Of a stretch of 64,000 nt of DNA, positions 17,320 to 26,007 are shown piece after piece. This DNA comes from an uncultured Oscillospiraceae bacterium (GTDB lineage: Bacteria > Bacillota > Clostridia > Oscillospirales > Acutalibacteraceae). The stretch lies in contig UQGM01000002.1 in assembly GCA_900540535.1 (NCBI GenBank), positions 1 to 64,000 on the forward strand. Direction: 5' to 3'. Both the position numbers and the translations under genes were made by a program. Numbering within the stretch: the stretch's first letter is position 1; the number at the start of each line of letters is the position of its first letter. A model generated the notes under the pieces. It saw only the letters and a program-made list of their open reading frames with translations, was not told the DNA's origin and ran no database searches.

Positions 17320-18846
17320 ATGTTTAATTTCCTAAAAAGAGCTATCGATGAAAAATATGCGCCTGTAAGCGATTTGAATAAAGAGCCAGAAATACCAATA
17401 AGCTGTTCGCTGAAAGAGAATCTGTCATATTTAAAAAACAAATTCGGAGGCAGTTTCGATTTGCTTATAAGAGAAGTAAAAATAGGAGGCAATGACGGAG
17501 CATTTATTGTCTGCGACGGTATGTGCAATAATTTATTTCTATCCCAAAGCGTAATTTGCCCTATTTTAAATTCCGAAAAAATATGCGGAACACCGGAGGA
17601 ACAGATAGAAATTATTAAAACAGTTGTTATAACTGATATAGAAAGAATACAGACGGATAATATGGCAAAACTCATTTCTGCACTGACCTCAGGATTTATT
17701 GTGGTTATGATTGACGGATCATCAAAGGTTGCTACTTTCGGTGTACAGGGATATCCCATGAGAAGCATTGATGAACCGTCCACTGAGGTACAGGAGAGAG
17801 GCGCAAGAGAAGGTTTTGTAGAGAATTTTAAAATGAATGCAAGTCTTATAAGAAGACGGCTGCAAACTCCCGACGCAAGAATAGAAATGATACAAATGGG
17901 CAAGGCTTCATCTACAAGAGTATGCATTTGCTATATGAACAACAGAGTGGATAAAAAAATACTTGCCGATGTAAAAAAAAGACTCAGCGAAGCCCAGTTC
18001 GATACAGTATTTGAATCAGGCTATATCCAGCCTTATCTTGACCAGAAAGGACTATCCTTTTTCAGCGGAGTAGGAGTAACTGAAAGACCAGATGTCTTCT
18101 GTTCTAAGCTCACCGAGGGCAGAATCGGTATTTTTGTAGACGGTACACCCTTTGCACTTATAGTTCCTTATCTGTTTATTGAAAACTTTCATTCATTTGA
18201 TGACTATGCAAACAGACCGTATTATGCGCTTTTTATAAGACTTCTCAAATTAATTTCATTTTTTCTTAGTGTATTCACACCGGGAATCTATGTTGCGGTT
18301 GCAACTTTCAGTCAGGAATTGCTTCCGAAAACACTGCTCTTTGATATTATTTCCTCCCACGCTAAAACACCTTTTCCCATATTATTGGAAGCTGTGATAA
18401 TCCATATAATTTTTGAAGTGATGCGGGAAGCAGGACTAAGACTTCCAAAATCAATCGGACATGCGGCAAGTATAGTGGGTGGACTTGTAATCGGTGAAGC
18501 AGCTGTATCAGCAGGACTTATTGCGCCGCCTATGCTGATAGTGGTCGCTTTAACAGCAATAACATCTTTTGTAGTTCCAAATCTTTATGAACCTATGGCT
18601 GTTTTGCGTCTTATTTTTATTTTCGCAGGCGGAATAATGGGACTATACGGAATAGGAGCAGTATGTATATTGATATTATTTAACATGTGCAGGATTAACC
18701 CTTACGGAATACCGTTTATGTCACCGCTTTCTCCCTTTGAAACTGCGGCAATACGAGATACAGTTTTAAGACTTGGCTGGAAACAACTGAGCAGAAGAAA
18801 AATGAAAATACAAAATCTTAACGGGGAAAGGCGTGAAGAAACTTAA
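17320..18846 (+). CDS. Spore germination protein, GerA (A-subunit) family
   Basis: A subunit of a germinant receptor in the inner spore membrane. 508 residues. A soluble N-terminal domain (about 1-290) contains the family block RSIDEPSTEVQERGAREGF and NASLIRRRLQTPD, followed by about five membrane helices (290-480) and a short basic C-tail. The ATG at 17320 has GAAGGTGAG upstream. It overlaps the B-subunit gene by 1 bp. Which germinant is sensed cannot be read from sequence. Confidence 0.93.
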   Translation: MFNFLKRAIDEKYAPVSDLNKEPEIPISCSLKENLSYLKNKFGGSFDLLIREVKIGGNDGAFIVCDGMCNNLFLSQSVICPILNSEKICGTPEEQIEIIKTVVITDIERIQTDNMAKLISALTSGFIVVMIDGSSKVATFGVQGYPMRSIDEPSTEVQERGAREGFVENFKMNASLIRRRLQTPDARIEMIQMGKASSTRVCICYMNNRVDKKILADVKKRLSEAQFDTVFESGYIQPYLDQKGLSFFSGVGVTERPDVFCSKLTEGRIGIFVDGTPFALIVPYLFIENFHSFDDYANRPYYALFIRLLKLISFFLSVFTPGIYVAVATFSQELLPKTLLFDIISSHAKTPFPILLEAVIIHIIFEVMREAGLRLPKSIGHAASIVGGLVIGEAAVSAGLIAPPMLIVVALTAITSFVVPNLYEPMAVLRLIFIFAGGIMGLYGIGAVCILILFNMCRINPYGIPFMSPLSPFETAAIRDTVLRLGWKQLSRRKMKIQNLNGERREET

Positions 18847-19925
18847 TGGAAAATTCGGAAAATACAGTCAGCTGTGTATCCAGCACAAATGACAGAATCA
18901 ATGTAAATCATTTTCTTTCCGCTGTGGTGCTAAGCAGACTAAGCTCAGTTTTGCTCTTTACTCCGATCACAGGATTTGGCATTTCGGCATCTGACAGAAT
19001 AATAGGAGAAGCAGCTGCCACTCTTATAATTATGCTTATATCAGTACCCCTTTACAGAGAATACCAAAAGCATGGTAACTTTCCGTTATTTTCTTCAAAA
19101 GGAGTAAAAATTGTATCTATAATACTCACTGCATATTTTGCTTTATGGCTTGTGCTTGGAGGAGCAATTTTTTCGTATTTTGCATCGACACAGCTTTTAG
19201 AAGGGGATATCTCACAGTCATTCTTTATTCTCACGGCAATAATTGCAATATACGGCTCATATGTTGGAGCGCAATCTATAGGAAGATGCTCTTTGCTGCT
19301 TTTTACAGCTGTAGGAGTTGGAATTACAGTCATGCTCATACTTTCAATGGGGAATTTTACTCAGTATAATTTAACCCCAGCATTACAGAGCAAGACTTTT
19401 TCAATACTTGAATATACAGCCTTTTCCGTTGTATCTTCAACTGAGATTATTGCCGGATGTTTTATGGCAGGAGAAACCCAAGCCTTTAAGGGAAGAAATA
19501 TAAGAGTATGGTATGGAATATCTTTGTTTTTCTCTTTTGTTTTGCCGCTATTTTCAGCAGGTTTATTCGGAGACCTTGCAAATTCTCTTCCGTTTCCAAC
19601 TTTCAAAATAACTTCATCCGGTAATTATGTCCTATTTTCACGTCTCGATGCTGTTTTTTCATTTATATGGATAGCAGCTTTTTGTGTAAAGCTTACGTTG
19701 ATTTTTTATTCCATGAAAATTTGTCTCAGCAGAGTTTTTTGTAAAACAAACATTGGCATAACTTTAATTTTACCGGTAACGGGTTTAGTTTTATTGAGTC
19801 TGTTTTTTGCCACAAGGATATCTATAGTGCCAGATAAAATAATTTTGCTCATATTACTGATATCTTTTCTCTTTGCACTGACAGCTGTTTATTTACCTAT
19901 ATTCAGGAGGAAAAAAGTTAAATGA
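18846..19925 (+). CDS. Spore germination permease, GerB (B-subunit) family
   Basis: 359 residues with about ten membrane helices, an amino-acid-permease-like (APC/spore germination) fold, the part of the receptor thought to bind germinant. The N-terminus is cytosolic, with a helix starting near LSAVVLSRLSSVLLF. The start overlaps the A-subunit stop (TAATGG) and the end overlaps the C-subunit start by 4 bp. The gene order A-B-C is standard. Confidence 0.88.
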   Translation: MENSENTVSCVSSTNDRINVNHFLSAVVLSRLSSVLLFTPITGFGISASDRIIGEAAATLIIMLISVPLYREYQKHGNFPLFSSKGVKIVSIILTAYFALWLVLGGAIFSYFASTQLLEGDISQSFFILTAIIAIYGSYVGAQSIGRCSLLLFTAVGVGITVMLILSMGNFTQYNLTPALQSKTFSILEYTAFSVVSSTEIIAGCFMAGETQAFKGRNIRVWYGISLFFSFVLPLFSAGLFGDLANSLPFPTFKITSSGNYVLFSRLDAVFSFIWIAAFCVKLTLIFYSMKICLSRVFCKTNIGITLILPVTGLVLLSLFFATRISIVPDKIILLILLISFLFALTAVYLPIFRRKKVK

Positions 19926-21022
19926 AAAAAGCAATTATATCTTTGATAACTTTTATTTTATTAATTTTCACCTTGTCCGGATGCAGGTTCATAAAAAGCG
20001 ATATAAGCAAAATGAATATTATTTTAGCTCTTGGTATCGATGGAAAAGCTGATAATTACAATATATCCGTGCGTGTTTTTGAAGCATCGTCTCCTGAGGA
20101 CGCAAAAGATGCTAAAACATCAGTTTATGAAGCTTCTGGAAAAACAGTTTCACAGGCGGTCAATCAGCTTACGTCTGCAATAGGTAACCCTCCCTTACTA
20201 TCACAGAGCTCAGTAATAATAATAGGCGAAAAAACCGCTCAAAACGGAATAAAGGAAATATTCGAATACTTTATCTCCGACGATTATATAGGTCCAAGTG
20301 CGGCAATAGTAGTGAGTACCGTAAAAGCTGCAGATATTATAACTTCCGATGAACTTGAAAATTTTCTTCCAACAGATCGTTTTACAAATATGATACGAGC
20401 AGCCTGGGAAAACGGAACAGGAGTAAATACTAAATTTGCTGAAGCTGTGGTCAAATGTGAGAATAGATTTTCAGATTTCTGTTTACCGGTAATAGAATTT
20501 GATTCATCAAAGCATATTGTTACGAAATCAGCAGCAATTTTCAGAAACGATGTTATGACCAAAATAATAGATGAGGATACTATTAAAGGTTTACTTTTTT
20601 TAAGCAATCATGTTAAAGGCGGATATTTATCTGTAGAAGATGCCGGTGGAGAAAGTGCTTCCTTAGAAATAGTAAAATCTTCATCAACAATTCAGACAAA
20701 TATGGATGGAGGCAAAATAACTCTTAATATTAAGATAACTGCACAGTTTAACGTTACGGAATTTGAAAATGGAAAATTTTCTGATGAAACAGTTGATAAG
20801 CTAAATAAAGATCTAAGTAAAGAAATTAAGACATTAGCAGAAAATTCATATAATAAAGTGGTAAAGGAAAACACAAGTGATCCAATAAATATAGGCAGAC
20901 GTCTTTATATAGATCGGGAAATTTCTTCAACTCTGTCAGATGAAGAATTTCGCAAAATGCTTTCAAATTCACAGGTAAATATTGAAGCGGATGCCAAAAT
21001 TTCACGTTCAGGACTTTTTTAA
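19922..21022 (+). CDS. Ger(x)C-family spore germination lipoprotein
   Basis: Third receptor subunit, 366 residues. A lipoprotein signal ends in the lipobox LSGC (Cys21), so it is lipid-anchored on the outer face of the inner spore membrane. The mature part shows the Ger(x)C start (IILALGIDGKADNYNISVRVFE) and two alpha/beta domains. AGGAGG precedes the ATG at 19922. A hairpin terminator shared with the convergent rnhA follows. Confidence 0.9.
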   Translation: MKKAIISLITFILLIFTLSGCRFIKSDISKMNIILALGIDGKADNYNISVRVFEASSPEDAKDAKTSVYEASGKTVSQAVNQLTSAIGNPPLLSQSSVIIIGEKTAQNGIKEIFEYFISDDYIGPSAAIVVSTVKAADIITSDELENFLPTDRFTNMIRAAWENGTGVNTKFAEAVVKCENRFSDFCLPVIEFDSSKHIVTKSAAIFRNDVMTKIIDEDTIKGLLFLSNHVKGGYLSVEDAGGESASLEIVKSSSTIQTNMDGGKITLNIKITAQFNVTEFENGKFSDETVDKLNKDLSKEIKTLAENSYNKVVKENTSDPINIGRRLYIDREISSTLSDEEFRKMLSNSQVNIEADAKISRSGLF

Positions 21023-21027
21023 AAAAA

Positions 21028-21063
21028 GACACCGACATACAGCAGATTGTGTTTGTCGGTGTC
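21028..21063. terminator. Bidirectional terminator between the ger operon and rnhA
   Basis: A perfect 10-bp stem GACACCGACA/TGTCGGTGTC. On the minus strand it is followed by a T7 run (strong for rnhA); on the plus strand only by CTTTAAAA. Confidence 0.8.
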
Positions 21064-21071
21064 CTTTAAAA

Positions 21072-21524
21072 TTATACTGAATATTTCTGTGACTGTTTAA
21101 CTGCCAGTGCATCGCATCTTTCGTTTTCAGGATGACCGGCATGTCCTTTTATCCATTTAAATTCATAGTCATGGCGTGCAAGCTGATTCAACAGCTCTTC
21201 CCAAAGTTCTTTATTTTGAGCTGGTTTTTTGTCGCTTTTAATCCAGTTATTGCTGCGCCATTTTTCAGCCCAACCTTTTGTAATACCGTTAACTACATAC
21301 TGTGAATCGGTAGTTATTATAACTTTACATGGTCTGTTGAGAGCCTTTAACCCTTCGATAACTGCCGTAAGCTCCATACGGTTGTTAGTAGTATCTTTTT
21401 CTCCTCCAGAAAGCTCTTTTTCATGCTTTCCACATCTGAGAATTGTACCCCAGCCTCCGGGACCTGGATTTCCCGAACAAGCTCCGTCTGTAAAAATTTC
21501 TACATATGTAAGACTTTTATCCAT
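21072..21524 (-). CDS. rnhA: Ribonuclease HI
   Basis: Degrades the RNA strand of RNA-DNA hybrids. 150 residues. The four acidic metal ligands are visible: Asp13 (FTDGACSGNPGPGG), Glu51 (NRMELTA), Asp73 (TTDSQYV) and Asp138 (ERCDALA), with the catalytic-loop His in KGHAGHPEN. GGAG precedes the ATG and a clear sigma-A promoter lies at 21557-21585. Single-gene unit, convergent with the ger operon. Confidence 0.95.
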   Translation of the reverse strand: MDKSLTYVEIFTDGACSGNPGPGGWGTILRCGKHEKELSGGEKDTTNNRMELTAVIEGLKALNRPCKVIITTDSQYVVNGITKGWAEKWRSNNWIKSDKKPAQNKELWEELLNQLARHDYEFKWIKGHAGHPENERCDALAVKQSQKYSV

Positions 21525-21556
21525 AAAATATTTGCTCCATTTCTGTTAATAAACAC

Positions 21557-21585
21557 ATTTTACCATTATTTCAGAGCTGTAACAA
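21557..21585 (-). promoter_or_regulatory. Sigma-A promoter of rnhA
   Basis: On the minus strand TTGTTA (21585-21580), 17 bp, TAAAAT (21562-21557), with TG one base before the -10 (extended -10). Confidence 0.6.
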
Positions 21586-21626
21586 CATATAATTTGTCGT
21601 TTATGGTTTAAAGCTTTTTCTGCTGT

Positions 21627-21652
21627 CAATAATATTCACAAAAGTATTATTG
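21627..21652 (+). promoter_or_regulatory. Hairpin abutting the ribosome binding site of the nucleotidyltransferase gene
   Basis: A perfect 8-bp stem CAATAATA/TATTATTG with a 10-nt loop; its last base is the first G of the GGAGG Shine-Dalgarno. It could tune translation initiation. This is structure seen in sequence; a function is not shown. Confidence 0.35.
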
Positions 21653-21664
21653 GAGGAACGGTAA

Positions 21665-23986
21665 ATGAAAGCGGTAATTATGGCAGGCGGCGAAGGTTCA
21701 AGGCTCAGACCCCTTACATGTGATATGCCAAAACCTTTAGCAGAGGTTTGCGGGAAACCGGTTATTAAACATATAACAGAGCTTTTGGAAAGCTGCGGGG
21801 TAGATGAGGCAAGTGTTACATTACATTATCTGCCCAATATGGTTAAAGAGTATTTTGAAGACATTAAGCTTAGAATGAAACTGAATTTTGTTTTGGAGGA
21901 AAAGCCTCTCGGTACTGCGGGAAGTGTTAAAAATGCCGCAAAAAATTTCGATGAACCTTTTATCGTAATAAGCGGCGATGCAATGTGCAGTTTCAGATTA
22001 GATAAAATTATGGACTATCACATTTCGCAGAAAGCAGCAGTGACAATTGCTGTAAGCAATGTGAGCGACCCAAGAGAATATGGTCTTGTTAGATATGATG
22101 AAAAAGGATTCGTCACAGGATTTTCAGAAAAGCCCGGATGGGAACAAGCAGTATGCAGCACAGCAAACACAGGCATATATATTATCAATCCTGAAGTGTT
22201 AGAGCTTATTCCCGATAATGAAAAATACGACTTTGCGTCGGATTTGTTTCCTAAAATGCTCAATCTATCCATGCCTATTGCCTCTTACAGGGCGGACGGA
22301 TATTGGTGTGATATAGGAGATATAGGAGAATACCTTCGATGTCAGCGGGATGTTTTGGAACTCAGAGCAGGCAATTTATCGGAATTAAAGCTTGCGCAGG
22401 GAATTTATTCAAAAGGTGTTTTGTCACAAACAGCTTATCATATAATTCCTCCTGTCTACATCGGTGAAAAGGTAGAAATAGGTTCTGGGGCAGTTATCGG
22501 CCCTCACACTGTAATTGGAGACGGATGCTGTATAGGTGAAAATTCAAAAATCAGAGGAAGCGTACTTCTTGACAATGTCTATATAGGTAATAACTGTACT
22601 ATAAATTCGGCTCTTGTGTGCAGAAACAGTTCTGTAAAATCAGAAGCACAAATGTATGAGGGAAGCGTATTGGGCTTTGGTTCAATACTCGGCAGAGGTG
22701 CTATATTAGATAAAAATGTGCTTATTTGGCCGGAAAAGAATATAGGCGAATACACTTGCGTAAAAGAAAATGTTAAAGAAAAAAATATAAGAAGAGAATT
22801 GTTTGACGACAGTGGAGTTTACGGGATTTCAGGCATTGAGCTCACAGCAGAAAGCTGCGCAAGACTTGGAAGTGCAATAGGCAGTGTTTCAGCAGGTGAA
22901 AGGGTAGGCATTGCCTGCGATGATTTGCATCTCGCCAAAAGCATTAAAACAGCAGTTTCATCAGGACTAATGTTTTGTGGAAGCCATATTTGGTCTTTTG
23001 AAGGAGCTTTTGAAGCTCAGCTTGACTTTTTCACCTCATTCTGCGGACTCGAAATGGGGATTTATGTATCCGATAATGGAATTAAAATAAAAGGAAAAGG
23101 CGGACTTCCTATTAAAAGAAGCGTGCAGAGAGAAATCGAAAAACGCTTTTCAAAAGGTGATTTTATCAGATGCACCGGCATCAGAAGCCGTGGAGCTGCC
23201 GATATGAGCAGCATTCAGATGATATATCACCGTGAATTGTGCAAACAGGCTACCTGCAGTCTTGAAAAAATATCAGTAACAGTAAACAGCGAAAATGAAA
23301 CTATAGAGCGAACCATGGAAGAGTGTCTCGAAAAGCTCGGAGCACAAAAGGGTGACGACTTAGTTTTCAAAATAGATAAAAGCGGAAGAAGCGTCGAATT
23401 ATTTGACAAATGCGCAGGGAAGGTTTCCTATGAAAATCTGTTGGCTATATGCTGTGCCGGAGAGGCTGAAATGGGAAATGATATTGCTCTGCCCTTTGAT
23501 GCACCTGAATTCCTTGATGAAGTGGCTTTGGCTTACGGTGTAAAAGTATATAGGTATCTCGATTGCAGCGGAAACGACAATGACGATGATGCTCACAGAA
23601 TTACACTTAAACAGATTTGGGTACGAGATGCGCTGTTTTTGATTGTGAAGATTTTATCCCAGATGAAAGAAAAACAGTGCTCAGTTACAGATTTGCTCAA
23701 TTCATTTCCAGATGTTTATGTCGAAAAACGTACTGTAAAAATTCAAATAAAGCCTTCGGAACTTGCCAATGCTTTTTTAAACAGCGACAGTGTATTCAGT
23801 TATGAAAGAGAGGGCTTTTCTCTAAGAGAAAACAATGGTGTTGTCAGAGTAATTCCGTCACGGATAGGTGACAGAATAAGGATAATTTCAGAGTCAAACA
23901 CACAGGAAACTGCAAAAGAATTTTGCGATAAAATTGAGAATGTGCTGAAAGGCGTTTCCCTTGACAATGGTTATCATACAGAGTAA
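21665..23986 (+). CDS. Sugar-phosphate nucleotidyltransferase fused to a degenerate phosphohexomutase domain
   Basis: 773 residues in three parts. Residues 1-240: nucleotidyltransferase with GGEGSRLRPLT loop, KPLGTAGSV and SGDAMC metal-binding Asp, as in mannose-1-phosphate guanylyltransferase or glucose-1-phosphate thymidylyltransferase. Residues about 255-375: left-handed beta-helix hexapeptide repeats (IGEKVEIGSGAVIGPHTVIGDG). Residues about 385-770: alpha-D-phosphohexomutase-like. Here the phosphoserine loop (normally TASHNP) reads YVSDNGIKIKG and the metal loop DGDxDR is replaced by KIDKSGRS, so mutase activity looks lost. Activated-sugar synthesis for envelope glycans is likely; the exact sugar is not deducible. 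Monocistronic, with terminator-like hairpins on both sides. Confidence 0.82.
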   Translation: MKAVIMAGGEGSRLRPLTCDMPKPLAEVCGKPVIKHITELLESCGVDEASVTLHYLPNMVKEYFEDIKLRMKLNFVLEEKPLGTAGSVKNAAKNFDEPFIVISGDAMCSFRLDKIMDYHISQKAAVTIAVSNVSDPREYGLVRYDEKGFVTGFSEKPGWEQAVCSTANTGIYIINPEVLELIPDNEKYDFASDLFPKMLNLSMPIASYRADGYWCDIGDIGEYLRCQRDVLELRAGNLSELKLAQGIYSKGVLSQTAYHIIPPVYIGEKVEIGSGAVIGPHTVIGDGCCIGENSKIRGSVLLDNVYIGNNCTINSALVCRNSSVKSEAQMYEGSVLGFGSILGRGAILDKNVLIWPEKNIGEYTCVKENVKEKNIRRELFDDSGVYGISGIELTAESCARLGSAIGSVSAGERVGIACDDLHLAKSIKTAVSSGLMFCGSHIWSFEGAFEAQLDFFTSFCGLEMGIYVSDNGIKIKGKGGLPIKRSVQREIEKRFSKGDFIRCTGIRSRGAADMSSIQMIYHRELCKQATCSLEKISVTVNSENETIERTMEECLEKLGAQKGDDLVFKIDKSGRSVELFDKCAGKVSYENLLAICCAGEAEMGNDIALPFDAPEFLDEVALAYGVKVYRYLDCSGNDNDDDAHRITLKQIWVRDALFLIVKILSQMKEKQCSVTDLLNSFPDVYVEKRTVKIQIKPSELANAFLNSDSVFSYEREGFSLRENNGVVRVIPSRIGDRIRIISESNTQETAKEFCDKIENVLKGVSLDNGYHTE

Positions 23987-24008
23987 AATATAACCACAGT
24001 AAGCAAGG

Positions 24009-24044
24009 TGTCCGTCTCAGACTTAAATTTTGCTGAGACGGACA
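24009..24044 (+). terminator. Hairpin terminator after the nucleotidyltransferase gene
   Basis: A perfect 12-bp stem TGTCCGTCTCAG/CTGAGACGGACA with a 12-nt loop. The T-run (TTTT) follows only after TATCGG, so termination may be incomplete. Confidence 0.6.
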
Positions 24045-24207
24045 TATCGGTTTTAGGTAATCCCTTTTATGTGTCCGGGTTTAATACTTATTAAAAACAG
24101 ATTGTGATGATATTCTGTTTTGCATTTTGTTTATTGTTCCCGCCTGCGTTTTAAGCACGACGGGTTTTCGTGTTGTACATATAAAAATATATAAAGGAGT
24201 GTAGTTA

Positions 24208-25992
24208 ATGGCAAATAACAGACCGGAAATTATTGATGCCTCAGTGAGAGGCAAAAAGCCTGCGTATCGTGAAAAAAAGTATTTCTCATCACCTAAAAAT
24301 AAAAGAACAACTAAAACATCAAAACCGAAGTTTCCTGTGAGCATTTCTTTCCTCGGAGGACTTAATGAAGTCGGAAAGAATATGACTCTTTACGAATATA
24401 AGAATGATATGTTCCTTGTTGACTGCGGACTTTCTTTTCCGGATCAGGATATGCCGGGAGTTGATTTGGTAATACCTGATTTCACATATGTAGAAAGAAA
24501 TGCAGATAAAATCAAAGGGGTGGTAATCACCCACGGACATGAAGATCATATAGGAGCATTGGCATATCTTCTTAAAATTGTAAATATCCCTGTTTATGCC
24601 ACAAGACTTACTATAGGTCTTATTCAGGGAAAACTCAAAGAACACGGTATTTTAAATAAATCAAATCTTAATATTGTAAAGCCCGGCGACAGAATTTCTT
24701 TGGGTGAGTTTGAGGTAGAGCTTATTCATGTAAACCACTCGATTCCCGATGCCGTTGCTTTAGCTATAAGATGTGAAGCCGGAACTATTGTGCATACTGG
24801 AGATTTTAAGATCGATACAAATCCCATTGACGGGGATATGATTGATATTGCACGTTTTGCTGAAATAGGCAAGGAAGGCGTACTGTGTATGCTTTCTGAT
24901 TCAACTAATGCGGAACGTCCCGGATATACCGAAAGTGAGAGCAAGGTAGGCGAATCTTTTGAAATGCTCTTCCGCAGAGCCGGAAACAGAAGACTTATTG
25001 TTGCAACCTTTGCTTCAAATATTCACAGAGTTCAGCAAATAATCGATGTTGCACAGAGCCTTGGAAGAAAAGTAGCTCTTTCAGGCAGAAGCCTTGAAAA
25101 TGTTGTAGCAATAGGTGCGGAACTTGGATATTTAAAAGTACCGGATGGACTGCTTGTTAATATCGATATGATAAATCGTTATCCTGCTGATAAGATGGTT
25201 ATTATAACCACAGGCAGCCAGGGAGAACCTATGTCAGCTCTTGCAAGAATGGCTTTTTCAGATCATCGCAAGGTGGCAGTAGGTCCAAACGATTATGTTA
25301 TCATTTCAGCTACTCCTATACCGGGTAATGAAAAGACAGTCAGCAAAGTTGTTAATGAACTTTTGAAGCTTGGTGCCGAAGTGGTCTATGAAAAGATGTA
25401 TGATGTTCATGTTTCAGGTCACGCTTGCCGTGAGGAACTGAAACTAATGATCAGTATTGTAAAGCCAAAATACTTTATACCTGTACACGGCGAACAAAAG
25501 CATATTATGAAGCACGCTCAGCTTGCCGAAAGCGTAGGAATGAGCAGTAAAAATATTATTATTGCAGATAACGGCAGAGTTGTGGAAATGACCGATAAGG
25601 AAATAAAAATTTCCGGAACAGTACCTGCAGGTCGTGTTTTCGTTGACGGTTATGGAGTCGGAGATGTTGGAAGCGTTGTGCTTCGTGACAGAAAGCATTT
25701 GGCTCAGGACGGACTGATAGTAGTTGTTGCAACAATAGACGGATACAGCGGCGAGATACTGTCGGGTCCCGATGTTGTTTCAAGAGGCTTTGTATATGTC
25801 CGTGAGTCAGAAGAACTCATTGACGATGCAAGACGTCTGGCGCAAAACATACTTGAGGATTGCGCCTACAATAACGTAAGAGAGTGGAGTGTCATCAAGA
25901 CAAAAATTCGTGATGAGGTTTCACATCTTATGTATGAGAGAACAAAGCGCAGTCCTATGATTTTGCCGGTCATTATGGAGCTTCATGAGTAA
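24208..25992 (+). CDS. rnj: Ribonuclease J
   Basis: A metallo-beta-lactamase/beta-CASP ribonuclease with 5'-3' exo- and endonuclease activity in RNA processing and decay. 594 residues. An N-terminal basic extension of about 45 residues precedes the core (SISFLGGLNEVGKNM). The zinc motif HGHEDHIGAL lies near residues 108-117, with further ligands in HTGDFK and the beta-CASP motifs (SDSTNAERPG, TTGSQGEPMSALARMA, HVSGHA). AAAGGAG precedes the ATG. The 160-nt leader contains a perfect 8-bp hairpin (24094-24121) and a smaller one (CACGA/TCGTG, 24154-24170). It starts the long run through ftsH. Confidence 0.95.
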   Translation: MANNRPEIIDASVRGKKPAYREKKYFSSPKNKRTTKTSKPKFPVSISFLGGLNEVGKNMTLYEYKNDMFLVDCGLSFPDQDMPGVDLVIPDFTYVERNADKIKGVVITHGHEDHIGALAYLLKIVNIPVYATRLTIGLIQGKLKEHGILNKSNLNIVKPGDRISLGEFEVELIHVNHSIPDAVALAIRCEAGTIVHTGDFKIDTNPIDGDMIDIARFAEIGKEGVLCMLSDSTNAERPGYTESESKVGESFEMLFRRAGNRRLIVATFASNIHRVQQIIDVAQSLGRKVALSGRSLENVVAIGAELGYLKVPDGLLVNIDMINRYPADKMVIITTGSQGEPMSALARMAFSDHRKVAVGPNDYVIISATPIPGNEKTVSKVVNELLKLGAEVVYEKMYDVHVSGHACREELKLMISIVKPKYFIPVHGEQKHIMKHAQLAESVGMSSKNIIIADNGRVVEMTDKEIKISGTVPAGRVFVDGYGVGDVGSVVLRDRKHLAQDGLIVVVATIDGYSGEILSGPDVVSRGFVYVRESEELIDDARRLAQNILEDCAYNNVREWSVIKTKIRDEVSHLMYERTKRSPMILPVIMELHE

Positions 25993-26007
25993 TTACAGGA
26001 GGATGTC

